Positions 37,836 through 51,382 of a stretch of DNA of 64,000 bases are shown here, in pieces. Numbering within the stretch: the stretch's first letter is position 1; each line of letters begins with the position of its first letter. Source of the DNA: Latrodectus hesperus (lineage: Eukaryota > Arthropoda > Arachnida > Araneae > Theridiidae); the NCBI GenBank assembly GCA_037975125.1, contig CM075860.1:19780822-19844821 (forward strand). The letters run 5' to 3'. The notes under the pieces were generated by a model that was not told the origin of the DNA, made no database searches, and saw only the letters and a program-made list of their open reading frames with translations. A program made the position numbers and the translations under genes.

Positions 37836-38500
37836 CATGAACAATACTACTAATTCTTCTCTCCCTTTGGAGCAACAATTGTTAATGATATAAATGCAAA
37901 ATATTTTATTGTTAAAAGAACAGAAGGAGATTTTTTCCAATTTGTGTCACCTTTTCTCATTGAAAAGAGTATTTCATCTTATGTAGGAGAAGTGAAAAAT
38001 ATTCGAAGGCTACGATCTGGAGATATTTTGGTTGAGATTGCTTCAGAAAGGCAAGCAATACTCATACAATCGCTGAAATCAATTGGAAATGTGGATTTGG
38101 TCGTTAAGCCTCATGCGACATTAAACTTTTCTAAAGGAGTTATTTCTGCACCAGATTTCATATATACATCTACAGATGAAATTCTTGAAAACTTAAAATC
38201 CCAGAAAGTTTGTGCTGGCAAACGTATTACCCTTAATCGAGGTGGTATTTCAATCAATACTAAATCTGATTTTGACATTTTCCACTCCTGACTTGTCCCA
38301 ACATATAAAAGTTGCATATATGAGATGATCTGTGAGACCCTATATACCAAATTCACTGCGCTGCTTTCAATGCCAACGTTTTGGCCATTCAAAAATAGCT
38401 TGCAGAAGTACACTTACGTGCGCTCGTTGTTCTGACGTTGGCCACGATAGTGTTACCTGCAATGCTAAAGAGATTTGTGTCAACTGTTAAGGCAACCAAC
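37836..38500 (+). pseudogene. LINE ORF1 (Gag-like) with CCHC zinc knuckles, broken
   Basis: Probable start ATG at 37836. After about 17 codons the frame meets a stop at 37890-37892. Residues in another frame suggest two compensating indels between about 37880 and 37920. From 37944 the frame is open to 38291 (FLIEKSISSYVGEVKNIRRL), a domain typical of LINE Gag proteins before the knuckles. A stop interrupts near 38320. Two complete zinc knuckles then read in frame at 38362-38460, CFQCQRFGHSKIAC and CARCSDVGHDSVTC, both Cys-X2-Cys-X4-His-X4-Cys. The first Cys pair of a third knuckle (CVNC) ends where the element has a deletion. In intact elements the protein binds the LINE RNA. Confidence 0.85.
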
Positions 38501-38900
38501 CAGCTTATTCGCGAGAGAAATTCAGAGGATCTAGATGATTTAATCGATCAACTCCCAGCTCCATTTGTACTCCTCGGTGGTTTTAATGCCAATAATACTC
38601 TGGAGTATTGAAAATACGAATTCTGGCGGTCGTCATATAGAGCAGTTCATATCTGACAATTGCCTCTGTCTGCTGAATACCGATGAGAAAACTTATTTCA
38701 ACGAACCAACATGGACTTTCACTCTCTTGACTTAGCTATTTGTTCTCCTTCACTCCTGCCATTGCTGAATTTTGCTGTCGGAAATGACCTTTACAATAGT
38801 GATCTTTTCCCTCTAATCGTGTCTCAGGCTGGAAGTAATAATATGCGTCACAACCCACCTAATTATGTGTACAGTCGAGCCGATTGGACGCTTTTCACGC
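38500..38900 (+). pseudogene. LINE endonuclease, C-terminal half only, active site altered
   Basis: After the deletion at about 38490, the sequence resumes within the endonuclease: DLDDLIDQLPAPFVLLGGFN, then LDLAICSPSLLPLL and NSDLFPLIVS. In active enzymes of this fold the first motif reads GDFN and the later one SDH, from family knowledge. Here the aspartate of the first is Gly and the histidine of the second is Leu. The frame also changes between about 38590 and 38715. The N-terminal half, with the metal-binding Asn and Glu, is missing. This copy could not nick target DNA. Confidence 0.82.
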
Positions 38901-40844
38901 TATTGGCTGTGATTAGTGAAACAAGAGTTAAGACAGATGTGATAGATTGTGCCATTAAATATATCACCGACACAATAATCCGAGCTGCAGATGTTGCTAT
39001 CCCTAAAAATTCCATCATTCCACATAAACACAGGAAACCTTGGTGGAATGAAGAGTGCCAAATCTCCTATAAGAAACAAAGGAAGCAATGGAATATATTC
39101 CGAAGATATCCTTCTACGGAGAATCTTGTTGCTGTTAAAAGAGCCAAAGCTCAAGCTCGAAGAGTTAGACGTCAGAGTTAAAGAGAATCTTGGATTCACT
39201 ATGTGTCGTCAATCAATTCATCGACAACAAGCAAACAATTGTGGAGGAAAGTCAAAGCAGCCAATGGTATTTATCGAGATAATTCTATTCCTGTATTAAA
39301 ATCGGGAGCTACAATACACTCCTCAGTGGTAGATATTGCTAATGTCATCGGTGAAACTTTTGCTAGTGTTTCCTGCTCTGATTCATATAATCCTACTTTT
39401 CTAAGGATTAAAAGAATTGCTGAGCGAACACTTCTAAGTTTTCATGATCGGCATAATCTACCCTATATTTGTGCTTTTGAACTGTCAGAATTGAAGACTG
39501 CTTTATCTAAGGCAAATGACACAAGCCCAGGACCTGATGGAATCTCGTATAAAATGCTCCGTCATTTAAATCAAGATTCTGTATTGAACATTCTTTCATT
39601 GTTTAATAGAATCTGGATTGAGCATGCTTATCATGGAGAGAATCATGGAGAGAAGCGATTGCGATTCCGATTTTGAAACTTAGCAAATATTCATGCGATC
39701 CTCTAAGTTATCGCCCAATAGCTCTTACGAGTTGCTAGTGCAAAACTTTTGATCGTATGATCAATGCTAGACTCATTTACATCTTAGAGAAGAATAATTG
39801 CATACTTCTTCATCAAAGTGGATTTCGAAGAGGACGATCCACTATTGATAACATACTGTATCTAGAATCCCAAATTCAAAATGCTTTCGTGAGGAGAAAC
39901 CACCTTGTTGCAATCTTCTTCGATAATGAGAAAGCATTCGATCGTACGTGGCGTTATGGCGTTCTCCTTAATATGCATAATCTTGGCTTTAAGGGTAATC
40001 TTCCAATATTTATACAGAATTTCCGAGCCACTAGGATTTTTAAATTACGTGTTGGAACTATAGTTTCAAATACATTTACTCAGGCTGAGGGTGTCCCTCA
40101 AGGTAAAGTTTTAAGCGTTACCCTTTTTAACCTTTTCATCAGTGACATACTTCATCAGTTACCATCTTGTGTATATTATAATTTATATTTGATGACTTAC
40201 AAATTTCATATCAGGATTCAAACATGAATATAATTGAGAGACAATTGCAAACAGCTGTAAATAATCTAAATACTTGGTGTGAACGAAATGGTCTTAGTAT
40301 ATCTCCTAGTAAGAGTTGCTGTGTTTTTTTCTGTAGGAAAACTTGTCTCCATCCTGATCCTGTGCTTTACATAAGCAATATACCTATTCCTGTGGTCACT
40401 GAGATAAAATTCCTCGGGGTAATTTTAGATAAGAAATTACCTTTCCTTCCGCATACTTTATATCTGCGGATAAAGTGCGATCGATCACTCAATATCCTCA
40501 AGGTGTTGTCGAATACATTTTGGGAAGCAGATCGTACCTTACTGCTCCGTATTTATCGATCAGTCATTTTATCTCGTATTGACAACGGTTGTGTAGCTTA
40601 TGGATCAGCTAGATCTTCTATTTTACGCAGATTGGACACCGTCCACCACTCTGCTTTAAGAATCGGCTGTGGAGCATTTCGTACATCACCCGTCCAGAGT
40701 CTGTATGTAATCTGCCAACAGTTACCATTAGGCTTATGGCGGATACAGCTGTCTCTTAATTATTATTCTAAAATCATGTCCACTACTCAGCATCCCTTAC
40801 GTTCCACGATTTTAAGTGCTGCTCTCAGATTATATAATGCTTGA
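38900..40844 (+). pseudogene. LINE reverse transcriptase, frameshifted
   Basis: The reading passes through a linker with a TAA at 39179-39181, then enters the RT at SPGPDGISYKMLRHLN (about 39525-39570). Next comes HQSGFRRGRSTIDNI (from 39812), FFDNEKAFDRTW, which holds the first catalytic aspartate region, and EGVPQGKVLSVTLFN. The catalytic pair reads FDDLQIS only after a frame change near 40186-40190. The thumb follows at 40224-40844 (WCERNGLSISPSKS; FLGVILDKKL). Frames change near 39660-39750, 40186 and 40820. RT normally copies the LINE RNA at the nicked target. Confidence 0.88.
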
Positions 40845-41765
40845 GAGATCATCAAGCATTCAACCTTTTCTCTCTCGTTTTAAATCATATATATTCCTCT
40901 CAGACCTAAGTGATGTCCGGTTTGAGTCTATAGACTTTTTCGCACATCCTCCTTGGTATGATCCACGCATTATTGTGCTGAATCCCTTTGGAAAGTATAA
41001 AAAATCATACACAAATACTGTTATTTTTCAACAACTTTACTCATTTCATCGCTGTCAGTATACTATGTACACTCCTGTATTCACTGATGGATCCAAAACT
41101 GCAGGAGCCGTTGGCAGTGGAGTCTATTTTGATGATACCTCATACAGTTACAGCCTTCACAAATCCTATTCTATCTTCACTGCTGAGGCTACGGCTATAT
41201 ACCGAGCACTTCAGCTGGTGAGAACTAAAAATGAACATAAATTCTGTGTATATACTGACAGTGAATGTGTATTAGAAGCTTTGAAGATTAATAACTTTAA
41301 TTGCCATCCAGTTGTGTCTAAGATATTCAAATTGTTAGATTCTGTTACCAGCAAGGGATTTGAGATATTGTTTTGCTGGATACCAAGCCACATAGGAATA
41401 AATGGCAATGAAAAGGCTGATGCGGCCGCTAAGTCTGCACCTACTTCCATTTTGCCTTCAATACCATCAATGGACATGAGGAAAGTATTCAAACATTTTA
41501 TATACTCTCTTTGGCAGGAATCCTGGAACCTGCAAGTCAATAACAAACTCCAATCCATCTTTTCATTCATCATTCTATTATCTGTTTTATCTACACGAAG
41601 CGCAGACGTTAGACTGACTCGCCTTCAAATTGGTCACACGCGTTTCACCCACAAACATTTGAATTTAAGTGATCTCCAGTCATGATGTGAAAAGTGTGAT
41701 GAACTATTCACTGTATATCATATTTTAATAGTATGTCCAGATTTTAACGATCATCTTTTTAGATA
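40845..41765 (+). pseudogene. LINE RNase H domain and terminal Cys/His motif
   Basis: Open from 40816 to 41685 in a different frame from the RT thumb. The catalytic residues are present: Asp in VFTDGSKT (about 41080), Glu in FTAEATAIYRAL (about 41185), Asp in YTDSECVLEAL (about 41253), and the last Asp region in WIPSHIGINGNEKADAAAK. A stop at 41683-41685 precedes a C-terminal motif, CEKCDELFTVYHILIVC (41686-41736), with the Cys-X2-Cys...His-X4-Cys pattern seen at the end of this LINE group. The RNase H active site itself looks intact. Confidence 0.88.
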
Positions 41766-42125
41766 TTTAATAGTAACATTTTAACATTAGAAGACCTACT
41801 TGGGGAACCACCCCATCGCAATCTCTTTGCGTTTTTAAAAGACATAGGATTTATGAATTTCATCTGATTTACAAATATTTATTTAAGTTTAAGCTTTTAA
41901 TTTATACATGTGTATATTGTTTTATGTGTGTGACTGTGTTATTTTATGTGATTTTTTATGTTCTTTTAAAAGTGAAGACTTTTTATGTATATTTTAACTT
42001 CTGAGTACTATATAATTTACTTCTATATTTTAAATTGGTTGAAAAAAAACTTATATATAATATCTTGTGATCGGCGCAGCTTTTCCTTATCTGGACCTTG
42101 CGCCATTAAACCCAACCAACCAACC
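41766..42125 (+). other. LINE 3' UTR, stem-loop and (CCAA)n tail
   Basis: The untranslated end includes GGCGCA (42073-42078) and TGCGCC (42099-42104), which can pair as a 6-bp stem with a 20-nt loop. Directly after it come ATTAAACCC and repeated CCAA to 42125. A 3' structure followed by a short tandem tail is the usual arrangement for template recognition in LINE retrotransposition. Confidence 0.7.
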
Positions 42126-42627
42126 TTTTTGTTTAATTTGTAGATCGACCAATGACACTCACTTTGGTGACATAATTGTTGCGTCAAATTAAACGTATTT
42201 CCAATTATTTTCTTCAGCTGGAACTCATACTCTGATTTTAAAAAAAATTTCAAAAACCTTCCTTGCGATATACCTAATAATTTCCCAAATTTTCAAGGCG
42301 ATTGGATGTATAGTTTTTGAATATATCGAGTACAGACAGGCAGATAGTTTTTGTTATAAAAATATATATTAAAAACTCACAGTTGTGTGTAAATAATAAT
42401 TTCTTAAAATATAGAATTTTATAGAATATAATTCATTGCAGCTTAATTATTAGAATGTCATCAATTTTTATTTCAGCTCTTGATAATTTTCAACCAAATT
42501 CAATTGCTCAAGTATTTTATGCATGGAGTGCATATGCTAGTTACATTATTTATAGTGGTGTGCTGACTAATTATATACTATTACATATTATGAATATAAG
42601 AGTTGCTCTTCATTGTTATCAATAAAT

Positions 42628-42710
<83 letters not shown>

Positions 42711-44029
42711 AATAAAAATATTAAAGAATTAGATATGTATTGATCTCAATGACAAATTAGTGAAATTTAGTGGAATATAATAATAATAATAGAAAAAATA
42801 GATAATTTAAAACTATTCTTAAAAACCACGAATGCAATATTTAAAGCTTAATTTATTTTCGAAAACATACTATAAATTTTAATATATTCATAATATTTGA
42901 AATAAAAATTCTCCTGTTGTTGTTTTTTTCTACTAAGCACTTTTCTATAACGATATATTGTAATCATATTATCTCCTTTGTTCATCAATAACAATGAAAA
43001 TATAATTACTTTCTCATAAGAGTAATATCAATACTGCAATTTATGTATAAATATTAGACAATATCTACGTTTGACGTTTGATCATCGCACGTATTTTCAA
43101 TATGCTAAAATTAACATAATAATTATAAATTAATGTTGAAATCACTTTAAAAATGATGTTTATTTTATGGTAAATTAAAAGCATCTGACATATTCAAATT
43201 TAATTAAATCGAAATATTTAAATATATTCCCTTATACTTGATAATTTATTTAAATAAATAGGGTTCATAAATCAAATTTATAAAGCATTCCTTATGCCTT
43301 ACATAAATGAACGGAGTAATTAAAAAAATTATAATTACTTCCTGTGAATTAATAAAGGCAAGTGAAACATTATTATTCAATGATATACATCATGCGTGTG
43401 AATGATAATTATTTGATGTTATCATATTTCTATGATTGCCTCTAATAAACTTCTCTGACATCAGAGAGCGCGCGTACCTTCCATATATATTATCTGTTAT
43501 ATTAATTATATTATTTGTTATATTATTATATATATATTATTTGTTAATTATTATCTGTTATATATTTCCATATATATTACAGATAATAATTGAAAGCCCG
43601 TTTTCCTGAAAACCATTAATAATGCTCCTTCAAACCATTTACACATTACATGTATATTATCATAATTTTTTTTCATAAATAAACTAAGAATATTGAAATT
43701 TAGTATTTTAATAATATTCCATAATTTGCATTATATTCATGAAGTTTTATGTTTTAAGCAGACTTCAATGAGCCTAGATAGGGATGAATTTTGATGCTGG
43801 AATCTATAGATGCTGGAGAATTTATTTAATAGATAATTATAACAAAGGAGTCTTTTTACCCTTCTTAACTAAAGTGGATGGCATTTGTAGTTTCATAAAT
43901 GTAAAGAAACTTTATTTTTTCTGATTTTCGAGTATTCTCTTTAAAGGTAAAGTCTAGATTTTTTTGTTTTCAACCAAAAGTAGAATTACTCTTGGTCATT
44001 TAAAAGGAATTAAATTATAACTTTCTCCA
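42126..44029. other. AT-rich non-coding DNA
   Basis: No gene seen. It contains the (TA)n tract at 42631 and a TA-rich, partly palindromic stretch at 43479-43590 where TATTATCTGTTATAT and related blocks recur. Confidence 0.55.
42631..42707. repeat. (TA)n microsatellite
   Basis: About 77 bp of uninterrupted TA. Confidence 0.97.
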
Positions 44030-45060
44030 AATTGTTTCCCATTGAGCTCCTGGGTCTTCCAAAGGCCACGATGTGTTAAGTATGCAAGTTGTGAGGTAGT
44101 GAATTGGATTTCCCTCATCTCCACATGTGCAGTAGTTGGTTAAGGCTATATTAAATAGCATAAAATAAGTAGGAAAGCACCTATAGTGGGTGACGAAAAA
44201 TGGCTCTCTCCAATATCAATACATCAATACTACCAATCAAATATGGAACGCCCTGTATTATCAGCGATCAAGTCTTCTTACCAATTTTTCATTACCCAGT
44301 CTCAGATTGTGGCTTATATCGCGGGAGGGGAATGTTTTGTGGCTTAGTCATCTAAGAAGGCAGCATGCTTTGCAACTTTGCATCTTCTTTCGATACCTGC
44401 AGTTTCCCCATGGATTTTGGACCAAGTGGTTGTGATTTGAGGGAAAAATATCCCGGATTAATAGCACTGGCCAATAAATTAAAAACCCATGATCAATATT
44501 TTTGGAGAAACTTTTGAACCTTTTTTTATTAGAAAACTGCTCTCATTGATTTGGGGAATGAATATTTATGTTTCTGTAGTACATTTATATGTAGAGAATA
44601 CTATGCATTGACACAGTGCCCTATTTTAGATTTTGTAAATTAATTACAAAAGAAAAGTGCTATTGTGTATGAGCTTTTCCATCACAAAAAAGTTATTATC
44701 TATATGGTTAAGACTTGCACTGGGCTGTGATCAGGGAAAGTGTTGAAATTCAGACTGATGTTCAGTGAATCAATTTTGAAGGGATCATTATATAGTTGAT
44801 TTATGTACAAGAAATGTCCATTGTCAGCATAATTAATATGTAATATTTTAAGGTCCACTTTATCTGCCAGTATATATAAATATATCATGATTATTTGTTT
44901 ATTCATGAGGAACTTGAGGTCACACTTCCTTACCAGCAGGACATGGACAATATTATGATAATTTCACCAGACCCTTTTACAGTGCCAATAAGGTAAGATA
45001 GAGTCCTGACTTCGGGATGTTCATGTTAAATTCTATACGGAGGGAACTTCGTCAAAAATA
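44030..45060 (-). mobile_element. Decayed LINE 3' fragment (minus strand)
   Basis: The patch is less AT-rich than its flanks. On the minus strand, TNYCTCGDEGNPIHYLTTC (codons at 44090-44140) shows the Cys-X-Cys...His...Cys motif that ends the RNase H region of one arthropod LINE group, preceded by RCFPTYFMLFN. Further upstream, KHAAFLDD and similar RNase H-tail sequence (44200-44400) contains about five in-frame stops. A minus-strand frame at 44700-44906 ending NFNTFPDHSPVQVLTI weakly resembles an endonuclease C-terminus, which would imply that the RT is deleted. It is old and non-functional. Confidence 0.55.
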
Positions 45061-47616
<2,556 letters not shown>

Positions 47617-48605
47617 GAAATTTGCAAATGATTGGAATTTCAGCGAAGACGCACATCATGCGCGTCTGTGGCACGCGCCACTTCTAATCTTCATTTAAAG
47701 CTTGTAGAATTCGACGATTTCAAGTTTGGCAATTGTGTTCTTCTTGTAGTTTTTTTTTAACGATCAATTATCCTTCGTAGAAAACAGCGATCATTTTTGA
47801 TCAAATATCCGAGTTTGACGGAGGAAGGATAGTGGCCTACCGACATTGTGGATTATCTTTCAGGGAAATCAGTAGTCCTGTTGGACGAAACCAAACAACT
47901 GTAATGCGGATATGTGATCATTGGATGCAGGAGAGTACGACGGACCGACGTCTTCGATCGCATCCAACTCAGTGCACCACTTCACGTGATGATAGACACA
48001 TGACAGTGACGGATCACTCAGCCACATCACGAACCAACACTCAGCACATTCAGTCTGTAACGCAAAATCCAGTGTCTGTGCATATCATTCGACGCCATTT
48101 ACAATATGATGGTCTGTCCGCAAGACGTCCATTGCTTCGTCTACCCTTGATGCAGAATCACAGACGTCTCCACCGCCAATGGTACGATGAAAGAAGAAGG
48201 TGGACAGCAGAATAGAATGAAATTGTCTTTACTAACGAGTCGCACTTCCGTCTGTAACACCACGATGGTCGTATTGGAGTCTGGAGTCACCGGAGAGAGA
48301 GGGTGCTGAACAGCTGCGTTATGCACCACCACACTGGTTCTGCACCGGGTATTATGGTATGGGGTTGGTATTGGATATAAATCTCGCACTCTTCTAGTAC
48401 GCAATGCTGGTACTTTAAACAGCCAGCCCTACCTCTCCGAGGTGTTGGAGCCAGTTGTCCTTCCTTACCTTCAAGGCTTGCCCACAACCATATTTCAACA
48501 GGATAATGAGTGACCATATGTGACACGCATTGTCCAAAGATTCTTCGTCAATCGCCTGGTTCAATTGCTTCCCTGGCGGGCTCACTCTCTGTATCTTTCA
48601 CCGTA
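47617..48605 (+). mobile_element. Truncated Tc1-type element, second subfamily
   Basis: The transposase remnant at 47797 is preceded by a GC-richer leader containing AGACGCACATCATGCGCGTCT, an interrupted inverted repeat. The 3' part of the gene and the right end are missing. I found no inverted-repeat partner, so both borders are approximate. Confidence 0.7.
47797..48600 (+). pseudogene. Tc1-like transposase remnant, catalytic Asp changed to Asn
   Basis: The recognisable frame starts at DQISEFDGGRIVAYRHCGLS, with the original Met lost. The helix-turn-helix region is followed by the linker GLSARRPLLRLPLM. A stop occurs after ERRRWTAE, then IVFTNESHF, where the first catalytic residue is Asn instead of Asp, and another stop. 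The reading continues as HHDGRIGVWSHRRERVL and GIMVWG, with more stops. The second catalytic motif, FQQDNE, is followed by a stop. The sequence ends in QLLPWRAHSLYLSPYL, before the catalytic Glu. It comes from a different Tc1 subfamily than the copy at 34904 and is older. Confidence 0.85.
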
Positions 48606-49261
48606 TCTCACTTTTCTCTGTATCTTTGATTGAACCTTATTATTACTTTTAATATCAATACTCATCGCACAATTCAATTTTCGCTTAAATCGACTTTAAT
48701 ATTTTCAACTTATTCAAAGTTACTGTCAGAAAAAAATTACAAAAGAAGGAAATTAATTTCATCTGAATTTTACGATAAAATGTTATAACTATGGATTCTA
48801 ACGCAATAGATTAGAATATGGATTTAATTTTCAGCAATATTTTATAAAATTAGTAGTTTCGTTTCATTTTCTATAGTGTTACAAATAATTCATAATAATT
48901 TGTAAATTTCTATTCTAGATTGAAAATGGCTGATGCATTAATTAATTCGTTTTGTTGGTAAATATCAGTTAGTTTTTTTTTTTTAGAAAAACAAATGTTT
49001 TTTAATGTTTTACTGAATTAAATGTTTTTTAATTCACCAGATTTTTATTAAATATTTATATTAATGATTTATTATATTTAATAATTTAATTTCTTAAAGA
49101 AAATAAATACTTACTTTTACTGATAAGTCAAAGAAATTTAACTAAGATTATAGTATAGAATTTTAAGGTATAAAATATGTTTGTGCAATCACCAAGACTA
49201 AATTAAAATCATCGTCTTAAATAATTAAAGACTTTTTTACATTTCATTTTCTGTACACTCA
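48606..49261. other. AT-rich non-coding DNA
   Basis: No gene or repeat seen between the Tc1 remnant and the LINE 3' end. Confidence 0.55.
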
Positions 49262-49287
49262 TTATGTTGTTTTTGTTGCTTATTCCC

Positions 49288-49317
49288 GACTGGCGTGACA
49301 GTACCATCACACCAGTC
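49288..49317 (-). other. 3' UTR stem-loop of the LINE fragment
   Basis: GACTGGCGTGA (49288-49298) and TCACACCAGTC (49307-49317) pair as an 11-bp stem with one U-G wobble and an 8-nt loop in the minus-strand RNA. It lies just downstream of the stop codon and just before the A/C-rich tail, the position where several LINE reverse transcriptases recognise their RNA. Confidence 0.75.
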
Positions 49318-50378
49318 CCATGAATTCAAAAATAGTCAGTCTCTCAAGCACCACCTCTGGTCTCAACTCCATGTCCCTTCTCTCACACCCAATGCACTGA
49401 AAAATATGAGATGGGGAGGCCTGAACCACTCGACATTTGGGACAGAAAGTGTAGACCTTGGTACCACAGACGTGTCTCTGAGCAAGCAGGTGGCCACTTC
49501 GTAGTCTTGTCAGAGCCGCTTGGCTGCATCTCTTGTGTTTACCCACTAGTGCGGAACCAGGATGCGGAACCAATACCAAAAGTAGCATTGATCGCCATCC
49601 TAACTCTAGAGGTCAGCTCTGAGGATGACGAGCAGTATCCGATGATGATATTCTTTAGGCTTCTATCCTTGGCTAACTGATCCCCAACTTCGTCCCCATA
49701 CACATTAACATGAGATGGCACCCACTGGAAGATTATTGTACTGGCTTTCAAATTAGTAAGATGTTGTACTATTTTAGTTGTTGTTATGTCACCATACCGC
49801 CACCACTGGGCTAGATGTTGTATGGAGCTTCGGCTATCACTGAGGATCTATATATCAGAGACTATTCCTAGAGACTATACATTTCAGTAACACAGAAATT
49901 TAAAGCCTTTTCAATTGTCAAAAGCTCAGCTCGAAAAACAGAACAGTAATTGGGATTTCTTCTACATATCTTTTTGCCATCTCCCTGTTGAACAAACACT
50001 CCACTACCTGACTCAGCACCCTCATCCCTACTGCCATCGTTAAGTAATCTGCAGTGCATTAAGGGGAATCTGGTGGATTACTTCCAAAGCTAGCTGTCGG
50101 AGATATTCTGGGTGTTGAGTTCTCTTGTTAGAGTGGGAGCATAGTTTGGTCCCAAAAAAGGCTCGATCATGAAAGGTCGACTTTGCACCCGTGCGGCAGG
50201 CTAAGGAAACGAGTTCCACGTTCTTCAGCAAACAACCTTCTCTCTGCACCTTATTCAGCGGGCTATCACGCTTTAGTCGTTGGTTAGATCTCCAGGCACC
50301 TACAAAACTAGATGTTCGGTTCTGGTCACCGTAACTGGCAAATCTGGCAAAGTAGATACACTCATTATTAAATAGCAT
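49305..50378 (-). pseudogene. LINE RNase H and C-terminal domain, frameshifted
   Basis: The frame at 50040-50378 holds the linker before RNase H (NRTSSFVGAWRSNQRLKR). The frame then shifts near 50045. DGSRDEGAESGSGVFVQQ carries the first catalytic Asp and SVFRAELLTIEKAL the Glu. After a stop near 49868 and a further shift, ILSDSRSSIQHLAQWW carries the next Asp. QWVPSHVNVYGDEVGDQLAK follows in the frame at 49539-49751. A final shift leads to ALTRLRSGHLLAQRH and FCPKCRVVQASPSHIFQC, a Cys-X2-Cys...His-X3-Cys ending typical of this LINE group. It stops at 49307 after FEFMGLV. At least three frameshifts make it inactive. Confidence 0.85.
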
Positions 50379-51079
50379 TTCGCTGCTTTATAAGAAATGC
50401 GGCTATTAAAGATAAAAAAAACTGCTTAATCTTCCTCAAAGAAGAAAAATAAAATTAATCAATTTTATACAAACATTTGTTTTAATTAGTTTTTGCAGAA
50501 TAAATTAGATTCAAGATAATTTACGTCTTATGCAAAAGAAAAATTTGTGATTATCTTTTGAATACTTTCATATTTTATACAAATACTGTCAATAATAAAC
50601 TCTATTCACTGTAGAAGTTACAATACTTCATTACATACAAGTTAAAACTCTCAAAAATACATTACATAAGGAACTCTCGGTATATGAATTATTTCAATAA
50701 TTCTGTCTTATTGTAGTTCTGAATCTTAATAAATCTGTGAAAAATGATCCTAAACATAAAAATTACATAGGAATCTTATTCATATACGAAAGATAAACAG
50801 AGTTATAAAATAAATGTTATTACAGATAAGAATGAAAGTCAGTAATACTTACCTCTTAATATTTTTTAAATAATTTTTCTTAATTTTTAATGTTATTTCA
50901 ACATTTAAGTAATAGAAATGAAAAATATATTTTTTAGTCTTTTTACACAAAAATGTTCAAATGTCACGTGGCATTTACTTTAAGCAAATAGCTGTCATTT
51001 GGTAATATAATTTTCCTACACTTCTAGAAACTTTTATTCATTTTAACGAATACAAAGTTAATTTTTACAATAAATTTAA

Positions 51080-51382
51080 CTCTTTTAATGATAAATTAAA
51101 TAAATTTAATAAAAATTACGGTATAAAAATTAAATTAGTTTTGAGTAATCGTTGGACATATTTCATGGAAAGAGCTCATTATTATAAAGTGTCAACAAAC
51201 GACTTTTATAATCTTTCTATAAAGAAAATAAGTGCTTACTCTTTTAATGATAGATAAAATAAATTTAATAAAAATTATGGTATAAAAATTAAATTGGTTT
51301 TGAGTAATCCTTGGACATATTTCATTGAAAGAGCTCATTATTATAAAGTTTCAATTAACGACTTTTATAATCTATCTATAAA
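51080..51382. repeat. Tandem duplication, period 159 bp
   Basis: 51080-51223 and 51239-51382 are 144-bp direct copies differing at about 10 positions by my count, with a 15-bp spacer. Both begin CTCTTTTAATGATA and include GGACATATTTCAT. No coding content. Confidence 0.9.

Larger units (their letters stand above)
37085..42125 (+). mobile_element. I-type non-LTR retrotransposon (LINE), nearly full length, decayed
   Basis: About 5 kb of much less AT-rich sequence with, in order, a 5' leader, a Gag with CCHC zinc knuckles, part of an apurinic-type endonuclease, reverse transcriptase, RNase H and a terminal Cys/His motif. It ends in ATTAAACCCAACCAACCAACC. The set of Gag knuckles, endonuclease, RT and RNase H is characteristic of the I superfamily. 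At least five frame changes, several stops and a deletion of the first half of the endonuclease make it inactive. The left boundary is set by base composition only. Confidence 0.88.
49262..50380 (-). mobile_element. LINE 3' fragment with RNase H (minus strand)
   Basis: The minus strand encodes, in several frames, the end of a LINE polyprotein followed by its 3' UTR and an A/C-rich tail (AAGCAACAAAAACAAC). Nothing of the Gag, endonuclease or RT remains, as expected for 5'-truncated LINE insertions. It is a different family from the LINE at 37085, judging by its RNase H and terminal motifs. Confidence 0.82.

Noticed and set aside
49295..49680. Plus-strand open frames at the LINE fragment
   Set aside because: They are antisense to the RNase H and Cys/His motifs on the minus strand.
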